Source: Dromiciops gliroides | Taxonomy: Eukaryota; Chordata; Mammalia; Microbiotheria; Microbiotheriidae | Assembly (NCBI RefSeq): GCF_019393635.1 | Contig: NC_057862.1 | Location: forward strand, 675,048,314-675,112,313 | Direction of reading: 5' to 3' | Length of the DNA: 64,000 nt | Shown: positions 23,247 through 35,586 of the stretch, in pieces | Layout: every line of letters begins with the position of its first letter | How positions within the stretch are numbered: position 1 is the first letter of the stretch | Made by a program: the position numbers and the translations under genes | Notes under the pieces: generated by a model | What the model was told of the DNA's origin: nothing | Database searches by the model: none | Seen by the model: the letters and a program-made list of their open reading frames with translations, nothing else

Positions 23247-23777
23247 GGAATTGTTTCATTTTTACCACTATATTCATAGTGCTTGTCACATAGCAGGCAC
23301 TTAACAGTAAACATCAGGAAAAACTTTCTAACAGGGAGTGACAAAGTGAAAAGACTGAGCTGGCTCAGAAAGATTTAAATTCAGATTCAACATAGACTCT
23401 AGGGGCCAGCCCACTCACACCTTTCCCTTTTCTGACTTAACTAGACTGGATGAAAAGCTCCCTGACTTTATACCAGTGTTCTACAAATTGGGTGCCATTG
23501 TTTTCAACTTTTCATGTCCCACCTCGATGACATTATAACTGACAGGCTCATGCACAATTCTCTCCTTTTCAGAATTCTTCTCCTATTTCCTTTATTCACG
23601 TTCAAATCTCTACCTCCTAGTTTTGACTCAATCTTGTCTCCCTTATTGTACTTACCTAAGGCTAAAGGCCCATTTCCATCTCCCCTGGGGCTCAGGTACT
23701 CCACCCCACACCTCCTCCTCCCCATTTCCCAGTACAGAAGGTAAAGGCACCAGACAGAGGCCACTCAATTTCAGGGC

Positions 23778-23783
23778 TTTATT
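23778..23783 (-). terminator. CDC25B: CDC25B poly(A) signal AATAAA
   Basis: AATAAA on the minus strand is followed about 20-35 nt later by a GU-rich stretch (CTCTGTCTGGTG), a typical cleavage context. I found no other AATAAA on the minus strand between the stop codon and this point. Confidence 0.7.
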
Positions 23784-25397
23784 GAACAAAAGGAGGTTAA
23801 CAAAGGTGGAAGGCCTCTCCTGACAGGTGGAGAAGCCTCCTACACAATATGGGATAACTGTCTTGAGGTTAGGAAATGGCTCTCCCAGTCCTATTTATCT
23901 TTAAATAAAACGGAAATCCACTTCACACTCATGGATAGGGTCACACAGACACAGACACACACAAACTCACGCTGGGTAGGATCCCTGTGACAGGTAGACA
24001 GATTAAGTGCTTTTCATGAGGGGGAGACTTCAACGTGGATGATCAACCCAGTAGAGAGGTCCCATCCGACCCTTAACAGCAGCTCAGGACCATGGGGGCA
24101 GGGGAGGGCTATTGATCTTCTCCAGCACACACAGGTAGGGAATTCACAGTAGTGCACACTGGGCAGCCTGGGGCCCAGCATCGTCATCTAAGCCAAGTCT
24201 CTCTCAGGGCATGTTGACGCCTGAATCTTGTCCACCTCTTTCCATGGTGCCTAGCTCTCTTATCTCCACCCAATTGTCCTTCAGGTCTGATCAAAGGGAA
24301 CCCTCCCCCCCCCCCACAAGGCTCCTCCTTGCCCACAACACTACACCACACCCCAGTTGGGTTTAGAGACCCTGAACCCCAATCCCTCTCCAGGGGCAGG
24401 CCCAGCAGGCTACTACCAAATGGTCGAAAAAAAAAACAACTTGATACTGTGTAAGTTTATGAAGTGCTTTTTAAACAAATAAAAAAAAGACATTTTCCAC
24501 CTCCCTCATACCTTAAAAAAAAAAATTTTTAAGACAGGAGTGTGCAGAGTGCCCCTTCTGGGAGTGGCAGAAGAAAGGTATCCTGGGCTTGTGGATGGCC
24601 CCTTTGACCCTTCTCCCTGGGATGGAAAATTCCATAGTCAAACAGCAGCAATGGCTCAAACGTGGCAGGGTGGGGTAGTATAACTCTCTTCAGGAGACTT
24701 TGTTTTTAGAAATGAAATGAAATGTCAACAGTCAGGAAAGGCAGTGGGGTGAAAGAGAACCCCTGAATCCTCTCATGCACATGGGGATGGCTTCCTCATG
24801 CCTGAAAGGCCCTGTCCTGGATCCCCACCCACCCAAGTACAATCTTTTATACGATTGGTATAACCAATGGGTTTTGGATTCAGGACAGCACAAACTCTAA
24901 ATCTGAGAAAATAAACCCACGGGGAGGGGAGAAAAGATCTAAACTCCTTCGCCAAATGTTCCTTCGAGTGAGCTAGATCCCTTTTTCTCCCTGGAGGAGA
25001 CCCCACTGGGCCTAAGCTGAAGTCAAACCAGGCTTCCTCTCGCCTTTCAAGCTCAAAACAAAAACTTGGCAAAGGGCCAACGGTGAAAAAGAAAAATACA
25101 AAAAAAAGTACAACACACAAAGCCCTAGCTAGGGGATGAGGAGCTGGGCAAGACGGGAGTGAAATCCTATGGGATTCCATGTCAGAAAACCTCTCCCAAG
25201 GGAGGAGCAGGGGTGGGGGGGCCAGCTGAGCACCTTTGAAGATCCAGGATGGTCCCAGCATCCACGATACATTCGGACACACAGAGTAGGCCGGTAGACA
25301 TCAGAGTGGGTCTGAAGCCCCTGGGACTGGCACGGCGGGCAGCTGCCACCCACCACCAAGGCCACACAGCCTTGGTCGGACCCCTCGGTTCAAGTCC

Positions 25398-25416
25398 AAC
25401 AAATAATTAAATAAAT
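25398..25416 (-). promoter_or_regulatory. AU-rich element candidate in CDC25B 3' UTR
   Basis: The minus strand reads ATTTATTTAATTATTTG about 190 nt after the stop codon, with one ATTTA pentamer in a U-rich context. Such elements often set mRNA half-life. This is a motif match only. Confidence 0.3.
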
Positions 25417-25606
25417 GGGTGAGAAGGGGACTTTTCCGCAGGAAAATTCGGAATTCGGAAAAGGGAAGAAGCCACGTCCAGGAACCAGGTCCCCCCACGT
25501 GGGTGTGGAAGCCTCATCGGTAGGAGGATCCCTAGAGAGTCAAGTGTGGCAGGTCTCCCAATAGCTGGGGAGATATGGGGCGTGGGGAAGGGGGAGGAAG
25601 CGCCCC

Positions 25607-25747
25607 TCAGAAGTCCTTCAAGCGGCTGTACATCTCTCGCTTGCTCCGTTCTCCTGACCAGGTGCGGCTCTTCAGGCGAAACCTCTTAAAGTCTTCCTTG
25701 AAGTCTTCGTGATTCATGGGCCGGTAATCCTGGGGCTCACAGAACGT
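25607..25747 (-). CDS. CDC25B: CDC25B coding exon 16 with stop codon
   Basis: Residues 531-576 and [23 protein letters not shown], then [20 protein letters not shown], then SRLKDF. The C-terminal tail (KREMYSRLK) reads more like my recollection of CDC25A than of human CDC25B (RRELCSRLQDQ). This tail helps substrate CDK binding. Acceptor CTGCAG|ACGTTC. Confidence 0.97.
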   Translation of the reverse strand, partial: TFCEPQDYRPMNHEDFKEDFKRFRLKSRTWSGERSKREMYSRLKDF

Positions 25748-28700
25748 CTGCAGGGTGGGAGGAAGCCAGCAACTCATCACCTAGTTAGTGCCTCCCCCCC
25801 TCTAGGCTTCCCTTCCCTTCATTCTGCGTTTCCCCCTCCCCTCCCCGCCCCGCCTTTAGCAGGTAAAATCTTGGGGGCAGGAACTATTTTCACATTTTCT
25901 TTGTGACCAGCATACAGTAAGTGCTTAACAAATGCTTGTTGGTTGGTGATTCTTCCTCCTCTGATTCTAACTAATTATATTTTGTTTTCTGAAGGATGGA
26001 TAGGCTTGGGAGGATAAAGACCACTCGTTCCCCTGTTGGCCACCAGCCCTATGGCATAGCCGCCTGCTGCTGGTTACCCGGACCCAAAACATCAGAAGTT
26101 CCCACCAGAGGCCCTTACCGGGTACTGTGGGAAGAAGTCCTTGTAGCCTCCTTTGAGGATGTACATTTCGGGGTAGTACAGATTTGGGTAGTCATTGGCA
26201 GCTCTGTCTCTCTCTCTGATAAAGCGGCACCTGGGAAGACAAATCAGGGTAGAAGAATAGAAAGTTCAGGCATCGGACCAAATAGAGCTTCAAATGCCAG
26301 AGTCAACATTTGTAGCATTCTGGTAAGTGCACCAGGCTAAGGCTGAATACACCCTATGGCACAATGGAAAGCATCGGTATGGCATGGGGAGAGGGGGGCA
26401 GCTAGGAAGGCATGGATTGGAATCCATCTGCTGGCTGTGAGACACTGGCCAAGTCACTTAACTCCCCTGGGCCTCGGTTTCCTGACCTGAAAAATGAAGG
26501 GGGCTGGACTCCGTGGCCTCTCAGGCCCCTTTCAAACTCTATGTTTAAACTTGTGATCAAGTGCCTGGTACCTAGTAGGTGCTTAATAAACATTTACTGA
26601 CTAACAAGGGTTCTAGGAGAAAAATTTCAACATAGCGTTCACCCATAAGATGCCGGACGGCAATAACAAATCGCTAACAACCACATAAATACTTTAAAGT
26701 TAACTTGAGGTGTGACGCAATTATTTCAACAGTTCTCTGCTAGAGGAAATTATTATCACTCCCCAATTTACAGAGGAAGAAACTGAGGCAGAGCTCACTT
26801 GTCAGCTCTCAGCACAGTGCCTGGAACAGAGTAGTGCTTCATAAATGTTTGTCGGGCAACTAGGTGGCACAGTGGATAGAGCACCGGCCCCGGATTCAGA
26901 AGGACCCGAGTTCAAATCCGACCTCAGACACTTAACACTTGCTAGCTGTGTGACTCTGGGCAAGTCACTTAACCCCAACTGCCCCACAAAAACAAAACAA
27001 AACATAAATGTTTGTCAACTAATTGATAGCAATGGGGGAGTCCCTTTTGTGTATGGGTTGGACTCCAAAAGCAGCTGAGACATTCCCAAAGGACAGACCA
27101 CATGGAGCCCTCCCGACCCCCACCCCCACGGAGGGGGGAGATTGCTACCTGATTGACACTTACATTCGAGGCCCTCGCTCAGAGGAGAATTCACAGTGGA
27201 AAATAAGGATGAGCCTCTTGTCCACGCTGGGGAGAATAGGGTTCATCAGCAGAAAATTCTCTGCGTCTTGTTCCAGTGGAAGGTTTACTGCACCCTGGAG
27301 AAAGGACAAGTCGAATGCTTAGGTGAGGGGGGTTGGGCTGGGGGGTGGGGAAGGCCTCCAGGCTAGACACGCCCCCCCCCCCCCCACGGATTCAAGGCCA
27401 CTTGACTTTTCCCTCTTTCAATTCCTTGTTTCTATCCTGAGGTGTCTCCCCCCTCACCCCATTTTACAGATAAGGAAACTGAGGCTCAGGGAAGTTAAGT
27501 GACTTGCCCAGCCTCACGAGTATCCGAGGCAAGATTCAAACCTTTCCTGACTCCCCAGTGCGGTGCTCTACCCACAGCACCACACTGCCCGGTTTAGCAG
27601 GTACCCGGCCATCGGTGATTGCGCCTTTCCCTCCCCCTACACACACATCTTGCCACCTTTTCCCCGAGCTTGTTACTTTATCTCACAGCAGGGAAGCGGC
27701 TGCCCCTCATTCATGCCATAAAGGGGGTGTCCCTCTCCCTCTCCCTGAGGAGCAGCCTCCCAGCAAGTCCACTTACCTTGATGTGACCACCGTCAAATTC
27801 ATAGGGATATCTGCAGTCCAGGATGACACATTTCTCAACAATATTGCTAAACTTCCCGGTTAACACGGCCACCATCTGTGAGAGTGTCAAGAGAAGAAAG
27901 GGGTGTCACTTCAGAGGATAGGGACTCTCCCTTCCCCACCCCTCTACTTCACACACCCCAGGCCTTCTACTCACTGTCTCCGGAGATATGTATTTAAGGT
28001 CTTGGTGGCGTCCCTCTATTGTCTGCAGGAGAAATGCCTGAAAGAACAGAAGGGGAGGAGAGGAGCGTGAGGCCACATCACTATTGCTGAAGATGAGCAG
28101 GGGTCAGTCCTGTTTTCCAAAGAGATCAGCTCTTGAGTCTTCTTTCTTTCTTTTTTTTGTGGGACTTGCCCAGGGTCACACGGCTAGTGTCAAGTGTCTG
28201 AGGCTGGATTTGAACCCCGGTCCTCCTGAATCCAGGGCCGGTACTTTATCCACCGTGCCACCTAGCTGCCCCCTCTTGAGTCTTCTCGATGCAAACACCA
28301 AGGCTTGCCCTTCTTGTTTCTGCAGTTACCGGCTCTCTTTTTATTAGAGGGCTAGCTATGATTTCTGCCACTCTGGAAGGGAAGGTGGGGAAAGATCCCC
28401 AACCAGTCAACGCCAGGCCAGGCTCCTGATCTAAAGGATCCATCTTGTGGGAAGGAGGTTGATGTGTGCTCCCTGGTGCCACAGGGGCAAGGCTGGGGGG
28501 AAATGGGGGCAGGAGATGCAGAAGGAGGAAGGCAGAAAGAACACTTCCTAGTAGACTCCAAAGAACTCTACTGTACAATGGGAAAGGGGTAGCTAGGTAG
28601 TGCAGCGCTGGATAGAGTGCCAGGCCTGGAGTCAGGAAGACTCCTCTTCCCGAGTTCAAATCTGGCCTCAGACACTTACTGGCTGTGTGTCCCTGGGCAA

Positions 28701-31700
28701 GTCCCTTCACCCTATTTGCCCCAGTCTCCTCATCTGTAAAATGAGCTAGAGAAGGGAATGGCAAAACCACTCCGGTATCTTTGTCAAGTCACAGAAGAAT
28801 TGTACATGACAACAAAAGAATTTTGGACCTGGAGTCAAAACTTGTGTCCAAGGGGCAGCTAGGTGGCACAGTGGATAGAGCACCAGCTCTGGATTTAGGA
28901 GGACCTGAGTTCAAATCCGGCCTCAGACACTTAACACTTACTAGCTGTGTGACCCTGGGCAAGTCACTTAACCCCAATTGTCTCACCAAAAAAAAAAGAA
29001 AGAATGTGATCTCCTTGTAAGTGGTCATTGATCCATTCTTTGTTGTTCTCTCCCCAGCACCTAACACAGCAATGCCAGGTTCACAGTGAGATGCACAAGA
29101 AATGCTTGTGGACTGATCCTATGCCCGAGGAGTGCCAGCTCTTAGCCAGCCCTCCGGTCTCTACCTTCACAGGCTACCCTTCCTCCTGATGATACCTTCG
29201 AGTAATCCCCAATCAGCTCTCTGGGGTCATTGTCCAAGATGGTCTCAATTTCATCATGACATAAAGACTTGGAACGGAGGAGTCGAGGTTTCTGCGAAGG
29301 AAAGGGAAGAGGTTGAGGCATCGAGCGAGGATGACGGGAGGATGGGGGAGAGGTGACGGCCAGCTTCTCTCTCTGGCACAAACATCTGCTTCCTTCCTGT
29401 TTCCCCCCCACCCCACCCCCCGGGGAAGGCTGGGGTTGGCCCCCCGGATGCTGTTGTGTTTTGCTGATGTGGCTAGACCTCTATTTCAGCAGCAGCAAAG
29501 ACAGATCTGAAGTGGCGGGGGCAGGGGAGGAATCAAATCTTAGGGCAGAAGAACCAGCTGATTTAAAAAACAAAAAGGGGGCAGCAGCTAGGTGTCGCAG
29601 TGGATAAAGCACTGGGCCTGGATTCAGGAGGACCTGAGTTCAAATCTGGCCTCAGACACTCGACACTAGCTTTGTGACCCTGGACAAGTCACTTAACCGT
29701 CATCCCCGCCCCCCCCCCCAAAAAAGAAAAAACACAACAAAACAAAAACCATCACCTGCCTATGTCCACTCCTAATTGGACTGGAAGCTTGTGAAGGCAG
29801 GTACTTGTCGACTGACTGACTGACTGATCCCCTCCCAGCCTTGGGAGCCAACTCACCGGCTCTTCTTCTGTCTCCTCCTGGGCAGTGGTTGGGATGGTCA
29901 CGCTCTTCCTGCGCTTGTTCTTAACTGGTGTGTCCTTGTCCCGCGGCCGCTCCAGTCGCTTTAGGACTGGCCGGATGGAGCTGTTGGGCATGGATGGAGA
30001 GCGGAAGAGCCTGCGGCACTTGCTGTGCATGACTAAAGACTGGAGAGGGAGGAGGAGGAGAGACACAAGACAAGGCAACCATGACCTTTCGAGAGTAGAG
30101 TATAAACTCGTAAGCCCTCACAACAGCCCTACAGAGGATGTAGGTACTCTACGTCTTAAACCCATTTTATGGAGTAGGAAATTGAGGCAGGTATTAAATC
30201 ATTTAACAGCTAAAAATAACGGCTAGCATCTATAGAGCCATTTATAGGTTTGCAAAGCACTTTACACGTTATCCATTATTATTCCCATTTTTTACAATGA
30301 GGAAGGCAAGTTTGGAAAAAAGGCTGCGTAACTTGCCCAGAGACGCATAGCTAATAATTCTGAGGTAGGATTCAAAACTCAGCTTTCTAATTCTATATCC
30401 AACACTATTCACCGAGTCACCTAGCCTGAAAGTTACAATTCAAGATGGGACCCCAAATCGAGGACTCCTTGTTTTCATAATAACACTGTCTCAAGGTCAA
30501 GGCAGTTAATTTCAAGCATGTGTTCACTAAAAAGTTAGAACAGTACCCAAAGACCAAACCTCTCAGAGGCCGGTCAATTCATAACAAAATAAGTGTTTTG
30601 GGCCACAGACTAACTTCTCTCTCTCCTGCCCCTGGCTGTAGGTGTTCTTGGTCATATGTAGCTTGTGATGGCTCTAAAGGAGGTGGGGGGCAGAATGGAT
30701 CTGGAGTCAGGAAGCCCAAGTTTGAATCCTGCTTTCCTGTTTCAGATACTTAACTAGCTGTGTGACCCTGAGCAAGTCACTTAACTTCTGCCTCATTTTC
30801 CTCATCAAATGAGAGTTGTACTCTGCTCTGAGTCTGTGATCCATCCCCTGCAGCCCAGGCTCCAAGCCCATCCTTACTGAAAAAATCATACCTGTTCACT
30901 TTCTTCCTCTTCTTTCTTGACCAAGGGAGCACTTATTAGGCTTTCCATCCCTGGGGGAACCTCTTCCTCATTCTGTGAGAAATTAAAATAAAAGGTTTCT
31001 TATAGATAGGTCAAAGACAGAATGAAACGAATGATGCAAGGAGGAGACAAGCCTTTCTCATCTCCATGATCAGCCAATAATCCCCGGACAAAGTGCTCTC
31101 CCTCATGCCTTCCAAGACTCTTGACTCTGACAACTCGCACTTGGCGGTCTCACAGCCAGTGCACTTATTGAAATGTAAAGCACCAATTGCAGCCAAACTG
31201 GCTGGCTTGGCAGGGGGGCTTCCTGGATATGAACCCCACTTCTCCCAGAAGGCCTGGCTGTTTGGTGGGGGATGGTGTGGAGATTCCAGCGGGCCAGAAC
31301 GAAAGGTCAAGCCATGAAGTTCACAGTGCCCCTTGTCCGCTTTTCCTTTTCATGATGACCAATTACCTGCTCTTCCGAGACTCACTGGAAGCCTCCTTTG
31401 CCTCAAATTCTTCTTCAAACCTCGACATGAGCTCATAGTCCTCTTCCCCAGGTTCTGAGTTCACCTCCCCATGGGTTTCCTAGGAGGGGCTGGGAGGACT
31501 GGCCTAGCAGGGCCTCTTACCTTCAGGTCATCTTCTAGGATGTCCATAAAGCCGTCATCTCCATCATCACTTGTAGAGGTGGGCTTCATGGAGAAGCGGC
31601 GTAGGGGCAGGGGACACAGGTCTTCCTTCTCCCCGGGAGAGAAACACTGGATAGACAGAGGTAAGGAAAGGTCGTGGGGGTGGACCCCTTCCCACCTCCC

Positions 31701-34700
31701 TGCTGTAGCTCAATAACTGGAATAGCTACGCCTCTATTTTAGGACTCGCCGGGAGCTCCTTACATACCATCAGATCGGGGGCTGAGTTTGGCCTCTGGGC
31801 AAAAGCCTCCCTCCGGCTGGCCCATTCGGCAGCGGTGGACCGGCTGTGCCCCGCTGGTCTGGAGGGCATCTTGAAGACAAATCCTTCCTGCGGGAGAAAT
31901 TCCATCAAATCACACCACCAGGGGATGGCACTGCATCCCTGCTCCCCCCCGCCGCTCCCCCAGGAGCCCCCAGCTCACGTTCTCCTTGTCTTCTCTGCTA
32001 CCCACATCCAGCTGGATGTCACCCTCGCTCTTCCGGGGCATGTCCAGGGCCCTGGAGTTGGTGATATTCCTTAAGGCTGGGCTGGATCCCAGGAGTTTCA
32101 TCTGACAAGGGAGAAAGAAGCAGGAAGGAGGTTTAGGGTCAATTCTTAAGGCACCTCTGTACTGATTCTAGAGGTCCTGGCCAATTTCGCTCTCCCTAAC
32201 GAGTGACCCCCCAAGCCCTCCTCCAGTGACTCAGTGGCCCTCCCTGAGCTCACCCAGCCCTCTCAGTACATGCATTTTTTTTTTTGGATCCTGTGTGGCC
32301 CCTCCCTTTGGTTGGCATGGCTGGGCGGTGGAGCCATGTCTGGGACTCCAGGTCAGGACCGGAGCTGAGCTGAAGAGAGAGGGCCACAGTCCCCACTATT
32401 CTTCAGGGGTCTGTGGCCTCCAGCGGCCAAGGCCGCCTGCCCCCTCCAAGAAAAGGATTGCACAGGCTGGAGTGAAATCCACACGCTTCTTGCCCTCCCC
32501 CACCCGGCCAGGGAGGCCCAGACAAGCCACACTCTCATTCTGCAACCACAAAAGGGGAAACTTACGGGCAAAGATTGGAAGCGTCGGATGGGAAGTCTCT
32601 CTCTGCCAGAGAAAGGGACAGAGAAGGAAGGTGAGCAGAGATGGCTAAAACGGACGTGGACATCCCACCCTTCCTGTGACTCAATCTGCAGAAAAGATGC
32701 CCTCTCTGACCCCCCTCCTCTGGGCTCCCTAGGCCCCTGTAGGCACCTAACACCAGTAGGAGGGGAAACCTGAGACAAACGGGTGGGTAGCCCCGAGTTC
32801 CAGTCCACAGGCTGTGTGACCTTGGGCCAGTCACTCCCCCCAGTTACAGAGCACGTATTAAGATCTGCATTGAGGGGAAGTTCCCCAGACTGATAAAGAG
32901 ACTCCAGTAAGGTGCTCGCCCTAAACAGACAAAGGGCTAGGAATACTCACTCTCGAACTTGGCCAGCCTCTTGGATTGCCTGCTGAAATCTGTAAGAATC
33001 CAAACAGATTTTGAATCACCAGGGATGAAGAGAAAAATTAGGACGAGTCCCTCCCAGAGAGACTAAGGGGTTCTGGGCTAGCAGCTAGGAGAGGTAGGAA
33101 AAAGCCCTCAGGAAACCTCAAGGTCAAGTTCTTGCTATCAGTGACCCCGGCAAGCATTTTAACCTTTGTTAGCCATAGTGAGGATGATCATAGCATTCAC
33201 CTCCCCAGGTTGTTGTGAGGATCAAATGAGATAATGGGAAGTCCTCAGCAAATGTCAGAGAACTACAGTGTTGCTCATTACACATTCCAGGCATCTCACC
33301 ACATTCTGCCCTTGCCCAGACAACCTCTGGGATGCTATGCTGTGTTCTGGGCAGAAATCAGAGACAACGGCCGCCCCGGGAAGGAGCCAGGGTTAGAGCC
33401 TAGGAGAGGGGCTAGCCACGGAGACGTGAAGAAGGGTCAGGCCGGTTGTTTGGCCCCACACACTGGATAGGAGCTGCTGATAGTCAGGCTTAATCCTGTT
33501 AGAAGTTGAATGGGGAAAAAAAATCCTTGGGGGCACCTAGGTGATACAGTGAATAAAGTGTCAGCCCTGGATTCAGGAGGAACTGAGTTCAAATCAGGCC
33601 TCAGACACTTGACACTTACTAGCTGTGTGACCCTGGGCAAGTCACTTAACCCTCATTGCCCTGCCCCCCAAAAAAGCAGTTGAATGGGCTGCTCCTACAG
33701 GTAGTGGATTCCTCTTCACTTTAAGAGAAGGGCTAGGGGCAGCTAGGTAGCACAGTGGATAAAGCACTGGCCCTGGATTCAGGAGGACCTGTGTTCAAAT
33801 CCAGCCTCAGACACTTGACACTTACTATCTGTGCCCTGCCCCCCCCCAAAAAAAAGAGAAAGGCTAGAGGACCAACTGTGTGATATGATGTAAGGGGTCC
33901 AGGGGGACTCAGGAATGAGTGAGGCAGTTTCCTCATCTGTAAAATGGGTGGGTGGGTCTTAGGAGCTATGATCTTGCTTACTGGCTGATGACAGATAGGC
34001 AGCTTTAGCAAAGATTCATTGTTGGACCTAAATTCAAATCTAGCCTCAGATACATTAGCTTGTGATCCTGGGCAAGTTATTTGACCTCTCTCAGCCTCTG
34101 TTTTTCTCATGTGTAAAATCAGGCATCAGGTAGGTGACCCAGTGGATAACGTGCCAGCCCTGGAGTCAGGAGGACCTGAGTTCAAATCCAGTCTCAGACA
34201 CTAGCTGTGTAACCCTGTTTGCCTCAGTGTCCTCATCTGTAAAATGAGAAGGAAGTGGCAAACCACTTTGCCAAGAAAACCCCAAATAGGGTCACGGAGA
34301 GTCAGACACAACTGAAATGACTAAACAACCACCAAATAGGGATAATAATTGCACCTATTTCAAAGGGTTGTTGTAAAGGTCAAATATGATGGGAGATACA
34401 AAAAGCACCTTGCAAACTTTGTTCTATGGGCTGGCTCTCTGGGAGAGTGGCGGGGAGAAACTCAGGGGGAAGTCTAGGCAAACACAAAATCTGTCAATTA
34501 AATTTTTTTTAATTAAAAAAGCCCTTTATAAAATATTATGTTAACTATTTTGGGAAGAGACAGTCTCTTTAAACAGGGCTAATTATCCATCTTAGCCTTT
34601 CTCCCCATCTCTTGGCCCATTTCTTCTTCCTTCATCTGTGTTCTCTCTTCAGCTGGCCCCCAAAGTAGCCGCAGAATACTGGTTTGAATTGGCCCTCAAA

Positions 34701-35540
34701 GACCCAGGTGGAAAGGAAAGGTGAGACAGGGAGCTGTTCTACACTCAAGGCAGGGAGAGCGGTGATTAAATTCCTTGGCCTGTGCTGTGCTGGGAGGTGG
34801 GGATGGTATTAGGACCTGGCACGAGAATGCAAGAATGGGGATTTTTTTTCCCCTTCAGGTTGAGAGGGAAAGTAAGGAAGGCCTGGGGGGGGTGTTTCTA
34901 AAGGTTGCCCCTGAATGAAGGCTGCAGAGAAAGGAAGCAGGCATTGCTGGGGCTTGGGGGCAGGGTCTCAGAAGCTACATCTCCAGGGCAACCAGACCTG
35001 CTTCCCCAGCCTTCCACCTGTATGCAAATGAGGACAGCTGGGCCCCTGCCACGCTGTGCCAGATGGGCTTCCATAAAAAGGCATCCGGAGAGGACTGGGT
35101 CCTGGCAGCTGCCCCGATGAATGCCCCCTTCCCAGGGGGGGGCGGGGTAGAAAGTGTGCCGAGACAACAATGAGGGCGGGCAGAGGTCCTTCCAGATTCC
35201 TGGGCACCCAGAGTGCTCAGAGGGCCCCAGCAGCCCCCTCAAAACCCCAAACTAAAACAATGCAAGGACTCTTGTGTAACCCTTCACCTGACTGCCACCC
35301 CGCCCATCCCTTCTCCCAGAAGGAGGGAGAATCTGTCTTTTTTTCTCTCCAATGGAATTCCCCCCCTCTCTTATCCCTGGGTCCCGCCCCTCAGAGCCTT
35401 TCAGGAAGGCAGAAGAATCCTGACAGATGTGCCTTTACAAGTTCCCTGGGGGAGGGTTCTTTGAAGGACCACCCCCTTAGCGTGGCCTCTGAGGACCACC
35501 TGCCCCTGCTGGGCTATTGTGACTGCCTCTGCCCCCCCCC

Positions 35541-35586
<46 letters not shown>

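Larger units (their letters stand above)
23760..25606 (-). other. CDC25B: CDC25B 3' untranslated region
   Basis: About 1.85 kb from the TGA to the poly(A) signal. It carries no SINE, LINE or LTR that I recognise, in contrast to flanks that hold a SINE every 1-2 kb, which supports selection against insertion. It includes U-rich and AUUUA-containing stretches. The distal boundary is inferred from the poly(A) signal. Confidence 0.75.
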
